Origin: Ignavibacteriales bacterium | GTDB taxonomy: Bacteria; Bacteroidota; Ignavibacteria; UBA10030; SZUA-254 | Direction of reading: 5' to 3' | Length of the DNA: 53,943 bases | Assembly: GCA_016218025.1 (NCBI GenBank) | Contig: JACRFD010000056.1 | Location: forward strand, 1 to 53,943 | Part shown: positions 44,866 through 53,451 of the stretch, in pieces | Numbering within the stretch: the stretch's first letter is position 1 | Layout: the number at the start of each line of letters is the position of its first letter | Notes under the pieces: model-generated | The model's database searches: none | What the model saw: only the letters and a program-made list of their open reading frames with translations | What the model was told of the DNA's origin: nothing | Made by a program: the position numbers and the translations under genes

Positions 44866-45581
44866 TTAGTTAGCTCTAAAAATACAGACTCAAATTTTCC
44901 GTCTTTTCCTTTTTCTGCATTCAAAATATCCGACGTTGGACCATCGAATATTAGTCTTCCATCTTTCACAATTCCTATCCGGTTGCACAATTCTTCGGCA
45001 ACCGGCAAACTGTGAGTCGACATAAAAACTGTAACCCCTTCTTCCGATCTTGTTTTGAAAATATTTTTAATGATATGTGCACTTCTCGGGTCAAGTCCTA
45101 CCATCGGTTCATCTATTATTAAAACTTTCGGATTATGCAGCAGAGCTGCTGCTATTGCAATTCTTTGCCGCATGCCTTGTGAATAATTTTCTGTCCGTTG
45201 ATCGATCCATGCTCCAATTTCAAAAATGTAAAGCATTTCTTCAATTCTTCTTGTCGTAAGATCATGGTCCACCTTATAAAGTCCGGCGCTGAAGAACAAA
45301 AATTCTCTTCCCGTCAATTTTTCATATAAGAAAGGCTGGTCGGGGATGTAACCCACTGTTGATTTTGCCTCGAGTGGATTTCGGCTGATATCATAACCGC
45401 ATATTTTTATTGAGCCAGAAGTGGGCGAGAACAAACCTGTCATCATTTTTATGGTTGTAGTTTTACCCGCACCATTTGGTCCAAGAAAACCATAAAACTC
45501 ACCTGCACCGATATTGATGTTTAAATCGGATACTGCTGTAAAATTACCAAATCGCTTGGATAAACTTTTAATTTCTATCAT
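44862..45581 (-). CDS. ABC transporter ATP-binding protein
   Basis: A 239-residue ATPase with Walker A GPNGAGKTT, the Q-loop region VGYIPDQPFLYEKLTGREFL, the signature YSQGMRQRI (in place of LSGGQ), Walker B VLIIDEPMVGLDP and the H-loop STHSL. It resembles CcmA/ABC-2-type exporters. I take the ATG at 45581 (MIEIKSLSKRFG), which matches the family start; an extension to 45641 is less likely. It forms a pair with the downstream permease. Confidence 0.93.
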   Translation of the reverse strand: MIEIKSLSKRFGNFTAVSDLNINIGAGEFYGFLGPNGAGKTTTIKMMTGLFSPTSGSIKICGYDISRNPLEAKSTVGYIPDQPFLYEKLTGREFLFFSAGLYKVDHDLTTRRIEEMLYIFEIGAWIDQRTENYSQGMRQRIAIAAALLHNPKVLIIDEPMVGLDPRSAHIIKNIFKTRSEEGVTVFMSTHSLPVAEELCNRIGIVKDGRLIFDGPTSDILNAEKGKDGKFESVFLELTK

Positions 45582-45654
45582 AATTTCTAATTTTTTCTTA
45601 ATATCTCTTTTTAATGTTTTAAATATTTCAATAAAATGCAAGCCTCTTACTTTC

Positions 45655-48048
45655 TTACTTCCAATTTATCACATCTATCTTTTCACCATCAGATTCAACG
45701 ATTACGGCATTTTCATTATCGGTTCTTTTAATAATGATTTTCTTCTTTTCCAGTCTTTTTAAAACCTCTTCCGATGGATGAGAAAATTTGTTATTAATTC
45801 CGACCGATATAATTGCCATAGTTGGCGAAACAGCATCAATTAACTGCTCTGTTGTACCTGTAATGCTGCCGTGATGTGATACTTTCAGTAATCCACTTTT
45901 CAGCCAACCGGAATATCGTTTCGTGATTTTATCATCGATCTCCCTCTCCGCATCTCCCATCAACAATAATTCAGTTATCCCATATTGAATTTTCATTACA
46001 ATTGAAGAATTGTTCACGTTCATATTTTTTAATTCAGTCTCGGAAGGAGATAATATATAAATTTTTACAGAGTTATAATCAAACAATTCTCCGGATGATA
46101 TAATTTTCTTTTTTATATGAAGTGAATCCACCACACTTAGATATTCTTTAGAAAGTTTAGATTCACCTTTAAATCCGGTTTGCCAAACCTCATTCACTGG
46201 AATCTGCCGTAGGACTGAAGGCACTCCTCCAAGATGATCTGCATCCGGATGAGTTATAACGAGACGATCGAGATGATTGATATTGCAATAATTCAGATAC
46301 GGCAGAACAAATCTAGTACCTGCATCGGTTTGGAAGGTTCTTGGTCCTGCATCAATTAAAATATTTGATTGATCTGGTAATTCAATCAATATGGCATCTC
46401 CCTGTCCCACGTCTAACATCGTCAATCGTACTGTTTGCTTCGAGTGGGAAAAAATAAAATAATAGTAGAGAATAAAATTAATTAAAATAAGTGCAGCAAT
46501 TACTGATATTACTCTTCTTTCTTTCCGAAAAACATTTATTACTATTCCAACAGCGATATAGAATAAAATTGCTTCAATAATCGTTAAACGGATATTAATT
46601 GACGCAAATCCTATGCTGCCGAACCACTCAACAAGTTTGAGCATTATTGAAGTAAGCAATATTGTTGTTTCAGCATAAAAGGATGCTATCGACATCGAAA
46701 TGAATGAAACAGCAACAGAGAGCATTCCCAGTGCAAGAATAATATTCGAGAGCGGGACAACAACAATATTCGCAACAAATCCTATTACCGAAAATTTCCC
46801 GAAATAAATTGAGGTAAAAGGCAACGTCCCCACTCCTGCGGCAATTGAAACTGCAAATGCAGAAAATATTAAATCAACTAAACGGTTTGTGATAAATTTA
46901 TCTGGAAATAACTTTTTCAATTTTATTATTTGGGGATACAAATAAACAATCGATATTACAGCTGAATACGACAATTGAAAACCAGGTTGATATAACTGCT
47001 TTGCATCTATCAGTAACAAAATAAGTGCAGATACTGCAATTGTGTTATACATATCGGTTTTGTATTCCAGCATTTTGCCGGTTAAGAAGACAATTGCCAT
47101 TATTACCGATCGGCTTACCGAAGGAGAACTTCCTGTTAGAAAGTTATAGTAAATCAATAACAGAATGGTTAATATTATTACAAATTTTTCGTTGATGCGA
47201 AGACTTTTTAAAAATGCGACCAAGATCAGAACAACGATAGCTACATGTAAACCAGAAACTGCAAGAATATGCATAACACCGGAATTTATGAATGATGTTT
47301 TAACCTCCGTCGATATCTCGCTCCGCTCTCCAACCACCAAGCCCTTGAGGAATTTTCCCTCCTCACCCCCAATTAAATTATCGATTATTTCTGTTGTCTT
47401 TTCACGTGCAGGGTAAACAAATATCGTCATGTATTTATTTCTATCTACCCCAATAAAAGAAGAAGAATCAATTTTATCAGGAAGTAATCTCGAATGAATA
47501 TTCAGCAAGCTTAAATAATATCTCATATCGAATTCTCCCGGATTTCTTGCAGTACGGATTTCAGATAATTTTCCTCTCAAATTCAATCTTACACCATATT
47601 TAAGACGCTGAATGATGGAATCGGAAATGTTTGCCGTACCGATTGAAACATACAGATCACCTTCGATATTTTTTAAAACACCATTTATCAGAATAGAATC
47701 TGATCTTAAAATAAACCTAACCGATTGGGAGCTCTTTTTAGGCAGTTCAACAATTATTCCTTTTACCGAAACGCTTTTACCGATGGAAAGATAATTTGTA
47801 ATATCGTCTTTTGATAGATGTTCCGAGTCGTATTTCATCTTGATAATACCAAAATCGACAAGAAGTAACATAAGTAAGATAATTCTTAAAGCGTTCAGGT
47901 ATTTGAAGCAATACGCTAGTGTTAAAAGTAATAACAGTAAACCAGTTATTAAGAAAAGTATTTCAAAGGAGACAGAAAGGTATGACGACAGGGTGATGCC
48001 GGCAGCAAACGGCAGCAATACTTTAACAACCGGTCTGTAACTAAGCAT
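45655..48048 (-). CDS. comEC: ComEC/Rec2 DNA-uptake channel protein
   Basis: A 797-residue membrane protein for DNA uptake in natural transformation. Order of parts: N-terminal hydrophobic segments and a soluble OB-like domain (about 80-200), the competence transmembrane domain (about 220-520, with HILAVSGLHVAIVVLILVAF and FLTGSSPSVSRSVIMA), and a C-terminal metallo-beta-lactamase domain (about 545-790) with MLDVGQGDAILIE, THPDADHLGG, LMGDAE and SHHGS. All metal-binding residues expected appear to be present, so the nuclease-like domain is probably active. AGGAGG lies ahead of the ATG. No other competence gene is in the window. Confidence 0.95.
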   Translation of the reverse strand: MLSYRPVVKVLLPFAAGITLSSYLSVSFEILFLITGLLLLLLTLAYCFKYLNALRIILLMLLLVDFGIIKMKYDSEHLSKDDITNYLSIGKSVSVKGIIVELPKKSSQSVRFILRSDSILINGVLKNIEGDLYVSIGTANISDSIIQRLKYGVRLNLRGKLSEIRTARNPGEFDMRYYLSLLNIHSRLLPDKIDSSSFIGVDRNKYMTIFVYPAREKTTEIIDNLIGGEEGKFLKGLVVGERSEISTEVKTSFINSGVMHILAVSGLHVAIVVLILVAFLKSLRINEKFVIILTILLLIYYNFLTGSSPSVSRSVIMAIVFLTGKMLEYKTDMYNTIAVSALILLLIDAKQLYQPGFQLSYSAVISIVYLYPQIIKLKKLFPDKFITNRLVDLIFSAFAVSIAAGVGTLPFTSIYFGKFSVIGFVANIVVVPLSNIILALGMLSVAVSFISMSIASFYAETTILLTSIMLKLVEWFGSIGFASINIRLTIIEAILFYIAVGIVINVFRKERRVISVIAALILINFILYYYFIFSHSKQTVRLTMLDVGQGDAILIELPDQSNILIDAGPRTFQTDAGTRFVLPYLNYCNINHLDRLVITHPDADHLGGVPSVLRQIPVNEVWQTGFKGESKLSKEYLSVVDSLHIKKKIISSGELFDYNSVKIYILSPSETELKNMNVNNSSIVMKIQYGITELLLMGDAEREIDDKITKRYSGWLKSGLLKVSHHGSITGTTEQLIDAVSPTMAIISVGINNKFSHPSEEVLKRLEKKKIIIKRTDNENAVIVESDGEKIDVINWK

Positions 48049-48069
48049 TCCCTCCTATCCTCCTTGTTA

Positions 48070-48981
48070 TTACATAAACATTTCTAAAATTGCAGGTGTT
48101 ATATCGGTTATTAATTTAACTTTTTTTATAATCAATTCGTGTTTATTACCGAATGCAATGAAAGGTATCTTATTCCTCGTGTGACTTTTTATGGAAAGGT
48201 CTTCTATATTACCATGATCACTGGTAATAATAAGCAGCATCTTTTTATCATCCATTAATTGAATTATATTTCCAATGAATGAATCGATTTTTTCTAAAAT
48301 ATCAACAGCTTGAGTCATTGATTGACTATGACCAGCATGATCGGTGTAAAAATATTCAAACAGAACAAAATTACATTTTTCTGCAATCCTCACGATGCGT
48401 TTTGCAGCTTGTTCGACTGATATCTGTGGAATATCAGGATATCCGAGTGATGGCCATCTATCATTCGTAATGTCAGCCGATAATGCGGTACCATTTAATA
48501 ATGCCTCGGCGTTTTTTAATTGTTCTCCTGTTGATCGCCATGCGTATGATATTGCTGCATCTCTCTTATGCTTAGTTATATATTCGAAATATTGCTGTGG
48601 AAATGCATTAACATAACAACTTTTATAACCGCGTAATTTCAATCTTGTAAAAATATTATTCTCTTCCACCACCGGCTTTAAGGAGGAGAACAAATAAGGA
48701 CCGAAATGTTTCCCTACCAGCTTAGCACAATTTACACCCGTTAACAGTGCCGATTGACCAGTGCCGCTTTGAGGCAATCCGCCAATTCCCATATTGGCAT
48801 TAATTGATATGAATGCAGAATTTACTCCATGGTATTCATTCTTTTTTTTCGATGGTATTATCCCGTTACAACATTTTTTAAAATTTGGAAGTTGCGCTTT
48901 GAAAAACGGGTTTACTTCTGGATTTTTATTTCCAACTCCAACTCCATCTAAAAAAATAAGTATTACATGTGGTGGCAGCAT
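48070..48981 (-). CDS. Alkaline-phosphatase-superfamily metalloenzyme
   Basis: A 303-residue protein with the two-metal site of the superfamily: FLDGVGVG (first Asp), PQSGTGQSALLTG (catalytic Ser/Thr, about residues 71-83), FYTDHAGHS (Asp and His) and ITSDHGNIED (Asp-His). The pattern resembles cofactor-independent phosphoglycerate mutase and phosphopentomutase, but the protein is shorter than both, so the reaction is uncertain. It lies just downstream of the degenerate peptidase-like gene and 21 bases before comEC. Confidence 0.78.
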   Translation of the reverse strand: MLPPHVILIFLDGVGVGNKNPEVNPFFKAQLPNFKKCCNGIIPSKKKNEYHGVNSAFISINANMGIGGLPQSGTGQSALLTGVNCAKLVGKHFGPYLFSSLKPVVEENNIFTRLKLRGYKSCYVNAFPQQYFEYITKHKRDAAISYAWRSTGEQLKNAEALLNGTALSADITNDRWPSLGYPDIPQISVEQAAKRIVRIAEKCNFVLFEYFYTDHAGHSQSMTQAVDILEKIDSFIGNIIQLMDDKKMLLIITSDHGNIEDLSIKSHTRNKIPFIAFGNKHELIIKKVKLITDITPAILEMFM

Positions 48982-48986
48982 TTAAA

Positions 48987-49715
48987 TTATTCCGGATTTT
49001 TTAAATCCCTGATCCAGCTTCTTTCTATATCATCCATACTCTCATTGAAAATAGCAGGAACTACTTTCTCGAACAATTTACCTTCACGCAGATTCTTTAC
49101 CACAACATCTACTTTATTTTCTCCATATTTGTTGATGAAGTGTTCAATTGTACTTCCCAATTTGGCATACAGATCTTTCAATCCCCGTTTGTCGGAAGAC
49201 CGGGCATAATCCTCACCTAAATCGGCAAGTGAAGAAATATTTAGCTGAACCGGCTTCCCGAATTTTTCTATTGCATCTCCTGCATATAATGAATAAGCTT
49301 CGGCAAACCATGGGGGACATGTTGGAAGTTGATCGAGTAATGCGCGTGAAATCACTCTGCTTAAAACATTCTTCAGATTTTCATTCTGATCTTTATTCAA
49401 CCGCAGAACAATATAAAGGTTATCGTTTTTAAAATCACCATCGTCGAATATCTTCGAGCCCGACTCGTATCTGAATCTTCCGGAGGTTGCAAGAATAATC
49501 AGATTTTTCTTTCCGTAAAATCCATAACCGAATTTTGTCCTGTATCGTTCATATATTTTGTCGGCATCCAACGTCAGACTTCTTACCTCCTCGCTGGGAA
49601 GTGTTTTTTCATATTGAATTCTGAAATAATTGCTCGACATAGATTGAAGCGATTTGAGTTGCGAAAACCCAGTAGATTGAATCAGAAAAAGGAACATCAA
49701 CATTTTTGAAATCAT
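48987..49715 (-). CDS. Exported peptidase-MA-like protein lacking the zinc site
   Basis: A 242-residue exported protein with signal peptide (LMFLFLIQSTGFSQ). The layout of YFRIQYEK, then ADKIYERYRTKFGY, then PPWFAEAYSLYAG corresponds to the peptidase MA family (gluzincin-like). In that family a HExxH motif stands before the W(L/F)xEGxAxY segment; here the corresponding stretch reads RVISRALLDQL, without His or Glu. It is probably catalytically inactive. The ATG at 49715 has GGAAGG three bases ahead; upstream ATGs would overlap dtd. I cannot assign a function. Confidence 0.6.
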   Translation of the reverse strand: MISKMLMFLFLIQSTGFSQLKSLQSMSSNYFRIQYEKTLPSEEVRSLTLDADKIYERYRTKFGYGFYGKKNLIILATSGRFRYESGSKIFDDGDFKNDNLYIVLRLNKDQNENLKNVLSRVISRALLDQLPTCPPWFAEAYSLYAGDAIEKFGKPVQLNISSLADLGEDYARSSDKRGLKDLYAKLGSTIEHFINKYGENKVDVVVKNLREGKLFEKVVPAIFNESMDDIERSWIRDLKNPE

Positions 49716-49737
49716 TTTCCTTCCTTTCATTTTCAGA

Positions 49738-50184
49738 TTATTTGCTCTCAAGCATAATTGTTACCGGTCCGTCGTTGATAAGACTCACTTCCATCATCGC
49801 GCGGAATACACCGGTTTGAACTTTATCCCTGCCAATCTCATGACGAAGCGATTCGACGAATTCGTTATACAACAATTCAGCTTTTTCCGGTTGTGCTGCA
49901 TCGGTAAAGCTCGGTCGGTTGCCTCGCCGGGTATCGGCATAAAGTGTGAACTGTGATATCACCAAAACCGCACCGGCAATATCTTTCACGGATAAATTAA
50001 TTTTTTCCTGCGCATCTTCGAATATTCTTAGATCTGCCACTTTTTTTGCTAAATATCCGGCTGATTCATTTGTATCGGCATGAGTAACACCTAACAATAT
50101 CAACATTCCTTTTTCGATTTTCCCTTTGGTAGCTCCTCCAATTGTTACGCTCGATTCTTTAACCCGCTGTATTAGTGCACGCAT
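49738..50184 (-). CDS. dtd: D-aminoacyl-tRNA deacylase
   Basis: Removes D-amino acids (and glycine) mischarged on tRNA. The 148 residues carry the DTD signatures [33 protein letters not shown] and the Gly-cisPro segment NDGPVTI. ATG start at 50184. The gene lies three bases after prmC and is followed by the peptidase-like gene. Confidence 0.96.
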   Translation of the reverse strand: MRALIQRVKESSVTIGGATKGKIEKGMLILLGVTHADTNESAGYLAKKVADLRIFEDAQEKINLSVKDIAGAVLVISQFTLYADTRRGNRPSFTDAAQPEKAELLYNEFVESLRHEIGRDKVQTGVFRAMMEVSLINDGPVTIMLESK

Positions 50185-50187
50185 TGT

Positions 50188-51090
50188 TTATTCCTTTTCT
50201 GCAATAACAACCCGGCCGATGCCATTGTAATCGTTGATCAATTTAATATTACGGTAACCATCACTTTGAAAAATATTTTTTACCGTTTGACCTTGGTTAT
50301 AACCGACCTCAACAAAAATTAATCCGCCGTTGATTAACATATTTTTTCCGTTCAGGGAGATCGCTTTGTAAAATGTCAAGCCGTCGGAGTGATCGGTGTA
50401 TGCATTTTCGGGCTCGAAATTTTTTACTTCAGCTTCCAGTGAATCTATTTCATCCTGATGAATATATGGCGGATTCGAAACAATTACATCATACAACCCG
50501 CCAGGCGAATCATAATTTTGAGACAGAAAATCGCTTTCTATAAATTTTATTTTATTATTTACATTTGAATCGGATGCATTTTGCTTCGCAACTTCAAGTG
50601 CTGATGTACTTTTATCTATGGCAGTTATGGAAATATCAGGGAGATACTTAGCCAAACTTACAGCGATACAGCCCGATCCTGTTCCGATCTCAAATATTTT
50701 ATTGTTTGATTTTTTAGAAGATTTAAGTTTTTTTATTATTGCTTCAACTAATATCTCAGTTTCAGGACGGGGAATCAAAACAGCCGGAGTAACATTGATG
50801 CGTATACCCATAAATTCTGTATATCCCAGGATATATTGAAGCGGTTCTTTAGTCAACCTTTTTTTAAATAGATTTTTAAAATGTGATAATTCAGTCTCGG
50901 AAAGAATCATGTCGTAATGCAGATATAACTCAATCCTCTTAAGGTTGAGAACATGACCGAGCATCAGTTCTGTATTCAGACGAGCCTCATCGATACCTTT
51001 TTGGATAAGATAATTTGTACTCCACTCGATCAATTTCAATATCGACCATTGAGATTCAACTTTTTGTTCATTGTTAATTTTAATTTCCAT
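50188..51090 (-). CDS. prmC: Peptide chain release factor N5-glutamine methyltransferase
   Basis: Methylates the GGQ glutamine of release factors. The 300 residues include the N-terminal helical domain (ARLNTELMLGHVL, RRLTKEPLQYI-like segment), PRPETEILVEA, the SAM-binding FEIGTGSGCIAVSLA and the catalytic NPPY. The ATG at 51090 (MEIKINNEQ) is the natural start; the open frame reaches 51171 but adds a hydrophobic stretch unlike the family. prfA is not in the window. Confidence 0.94.
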   Translation of the reverse strand: MEIKINNEQKVESQWSILKLIEWSTNYLIQKGIDEARLNTELMLGHVLNLKRIELYLHYDMILSETELSHFKNLFKKRLTKEPLQYILGYTEFMGIRINVTPAVLIPRPETEILVEAIIKKLKSSKKSNNKIFEIGTGSGCIAVSLAKYLPDISITAIDKSTSALEVAKQNASDSNVNNKIKFIESDFLSQNYDSPGGLYDVIVSNPPYIHQDEIDSLEAEVKNFEPENAYTDHSDGLTFYKAISLNGKNMLINGGLIFVEVGYNQGQTVKNIFQSDGYRNIKLINDYNGIGRVVIAEKE

Positions 51091-51196
51091 CTGGAATGAA
51101 GATAATAAGGAGTATGAAATAAAACAAAACTTCCCTAAAAACAATTTTGAAAAAGACCCAAATCGATTCAAGTATCCTCAAACCGATATTCCGGAT

Positions 51197-52210
51197 CTAT
51201 AAACTCCGCCCCATGGCATTAGTGATTGTTTTTAATTCATCCATTAATTGTTTGAACAAACCCGGTGTTAACGATTGCTCGCCATCGGAAAATGCCTTCG
51301 CAGGATCGGGATGAACTTCTATAAGCAATCCATCGGCTCCTGATGCAATTGCAGCACGGCTCATCGGTATAACAAAATCGTATCTGCCGGTACCATGACT
51401 TGGATCTACAATTATCGGCAGATGTGAAAGCTGCTTCACCGCCGGAATGATATTAAGATCGAGCGTGTTTCGTGTGTATTCTACAAAAGTCCGAATACCC
51501 CTCTCGCACAAAACAACCTGATCGTTCCCTCCAGAGAGGAGATATTCTGCACTCATCAAAAACTCACCAAGGTTTGCAGAAAAATTCCTCTTCAAGAGAA
51601 CAGGTTTCTTAACTTGCGCCAGCCGTTTCAATAATTTTGTGTTCTGCATATTACGTGCTCCCACCTGAATCATATCGGCATAATCTGCCATTAAATCCAC
51701 ATCAGAAACATCCATAACCTCAGTTACAATCCCAAGTCCGGTTTTCTCACGTGTCTTTGCCAACAACTTCAAACCATCTTCACCCATACCCTGGAAAGTG
51801 TACGGACTTGTTCGCGGTTTGTAGGCACCGCCACGCAACAATTTAGCTCCGCTCTTTTTCACTGCCTCTGCTGTTTGAAGAATTTGATCTTCGCTCTCAA
51901 CCGAGCATGGTCCTGCAATAATTACAACAGAAGGACCTCCTATTTTTATACCTGCTACATCAACTATTGTGTTCGATTGTTTAAAATCCCTGCTTGCAAG
52001 TTTGTATGGTTTCAGAATAGGTATAACATTTTCGACGTGCGGCAACAGCGATAACTGTTCACGTTTAATCTGTCGTTCATCTCCTATCACGCCAATGATA
52101 GTTCGCTCCGACCCTTTCGAGATATGAGGTTGAAATCCGAGTTCTTCAATTAATAGAACAACTTTTTTTACATCTGCCTCGGTAGCAGATTTATCCATTA
52201 CAAGTATCAT
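51197..52210 (-). CDS. aroF: 3-deoxy-7-phosphoheptulonate (DAHP) synthase, type I-beta
   Basis: First enzyme of the shikimate pathway, joining phosphoenolpyruvate and erythrose 4-phosphate. The 337-residue protein has the N-terminal ferredoxin-like regulatory domain (about 1-70) of the Thermotoga-type enzyme, then the barrel: IIAGPCSVES, LRGGAYKPRTSPYTFQG, VGARNMQN, KPVLLKRNF, DPSHGTGR and EVHPDP. Feedback control by aromatic amino acids through the N-terminal domain is known for that type. No other aro gene is adjacent. Confidence 0.95.
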   Translation of the reverse strand: MILVMDKSATEADVKKVVLLIEELGFQPHISKGSERTIIGVIGDERQIKREQLSLLPHVENVIPILKPYKLASRDFKQSNTIVDVAGIKIGGPSVVIIAGPCSVESEDQILQTAEAVKKSGAKLLRGGAYKPRTSPYTFQGMGEDGLKLLAKTREKTGLGIVTEVMDVSDVDLMADYADMIQVGARNMQNTKLLKRLAQVKKPVLLKRNFSANLGEFLMSAEYLLSGGNDQVVLCERGIRTFVEYTRNTLDLNIIPAVKQLSHLPIIVDPSHGTGRYDFVIPMSRAAIASGADGLLIEVHPDPAKAFSDGEQSLTPGLFKQLMDELKTITNAMGRSL

Positions 52211-52334
52211 AATCTAACCATATTGATTTATTTTCAATGATATGCTTTTTTAAGATAACAAAATTTATGGAAAATGTATAGTTTGAACGAATATTTTAAT
52301 TGATAAGAATATTTAGAGGCAGGAGCTTATTTTA

Positions 52335-53093
52335 TTATTTTTTTCTCTCGGCGAGTTTAGCATATTTGACAAATACATATGAAGCCGAGAGGAGCGAAAG
52401 AATAAATCCGTGCATTCCATCGAGAAACCCTTTACGGATAAAATACATTTTAAAAAATAAAAACGTCGGGCGCACAATTATATCATAGATGGAAAATATT
52501 TTCCGTGAACGTGTCAAGTCTTCCACAGCAAGTGATGTATATCTGTTAAATTTATGCAGGTAATGATAGAGATTATCATCGGTGAAGTGAAGCAAGTCGT
52601 TTTTTAATCTGGAAATTTCACCATTGATGATAATTTTTTCATGTACTGCGGAGTCATCAAATTTTACATTCTCCTTCTTAAATAATCGCGTAACATAACC
52701 CGGGTACCATCCGCAATGTTTTATCCACTTACCTAAGAAATAAGCCCGACGGGCAACTTCATATCCGGAATAATTATTATTCTGAATATTTATAATTTCC
52801 TTTATTTCTTCAGCCAGTTCAGGAGTTATCCTCTCGTCAGCATCAAGCCACAAAACCCAATCGTATTTGCATTGCTGCAATGCAAAATTTTTCGCCGCAG
52901 AATAGCCGAGCCACTCTTTAATAAAAATATTCTTTGTATAATTTTGGGCAAGACTGACTGTTTTATCAGTACTCTGTGAATCAACGATTATAATTTCATC
53001 AATCCAATTTATCGATTTCAAACATTCTTCAATGTTTGATTCCTCATTATGTGTAATTATTATTACAGATATTTTAGAGGACAAATTTGACAT
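52335..53093 (-). CDS. Family 2 glycosyltransferase, WaaE/KdtX-like
   Basis: A 252-residue GT-A-fold transferase. SVIIITHNEESNIEECLKSI, DEIIIVDSQSTDKT and VLWLDADERIT (DxD) are typical of the lipopolysaccharide core branch WaaE/KdtX. The C-terminal part (about 205-250) is hydrophobic-amphipathic and may bind the membrane. It probably adds a sugar to lipopolysaccharide core or another envelope glycan; donor and acceptor are unknown. It begins one base after the stop of the small protein gene upstream, in one unit with leuS. Confidence 0.88.
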   Translation of the reverse strand: MSNLSSKISVIIITHNEESNIEECLKSINWIDEIIIVDSQSTDKTVSLAQNYTKNIFIKEWLGYSAAKNFALQQCKYDWVLWLDADERITPELAEEIKEIINIQNNNYSGYEVARRAYFLGKWIKHCGWYPGYVTRLFKKENVKFDDSAVHEKIIINGEISRLKNDLLHFTDDNLYHYLHKFNRYTSLAVEDLTRSRKIFSIYDIIVRPTFLFFKMYFIRKGFLDGMHGFILSLLSASYVFVKYAKLAERKK

Positions 53094-53094
53094 C

Positions 53095-53451
53095 TCAACC
53101 GGAGTATCTTTTTTTAATAATCAAAATTTCTTCTTCCGAAACGGGAGGAAGCTTTGAACCCGGAGATTTTCCTCTCATCTGATATTCCCACACTTTCATT
53201 TTCGTAACCATTTCTTTAATTGCAGCAAGCCGGGATAATATCAGTCCATCCACACCTTTTAAAATCTGCAATTTATAAATATAATGATATGCGAAAGTTC
53301 TGAAGAAAATAAATATGATTGAAATCCAGCTTATATTTTTGGTATGATTATTAATAATAAAATTACCTGCCTCCAAAGATGTTTCATCATTCATCCGGTC
53401 TAGAATTTCTTGAATAGTCATAACCTGATTTTTTGAATCAGAATATTCCAT
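53095..53451 (-). CDS. Small protein similar to the C-terminal part of the adjacent glycosyltransferase
   Basis: A 118-residue protein of unknown family. Residues about 48-92 (FFRTFAYHYIYKLQIL, then KGVDGLILSRLAA) align with residues about 208-248 of the neighbouring transferase (RPTFLFFKMYFIRKGF, then LDGMHGFILSLLSA): the same amphipathic pattern with the G..GfilS core. No catalytic DxD domain is present. The frame is intact with a start codon touching the leuS stop (TAAATG), so it looks like a real small gene, not debris. Confidence 0.6.
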   Translation of the reverse strand: MEYSDSKNQVMTIQEILDRMNDETSLEAGNFIINNHTKNISWISIIFIFFRTFAYHYIYKLQILKGVDGLILSRLAAIKEMVTKMKVWEYQMRGKSPGSKLPPVSEEEILIIKKRYSG

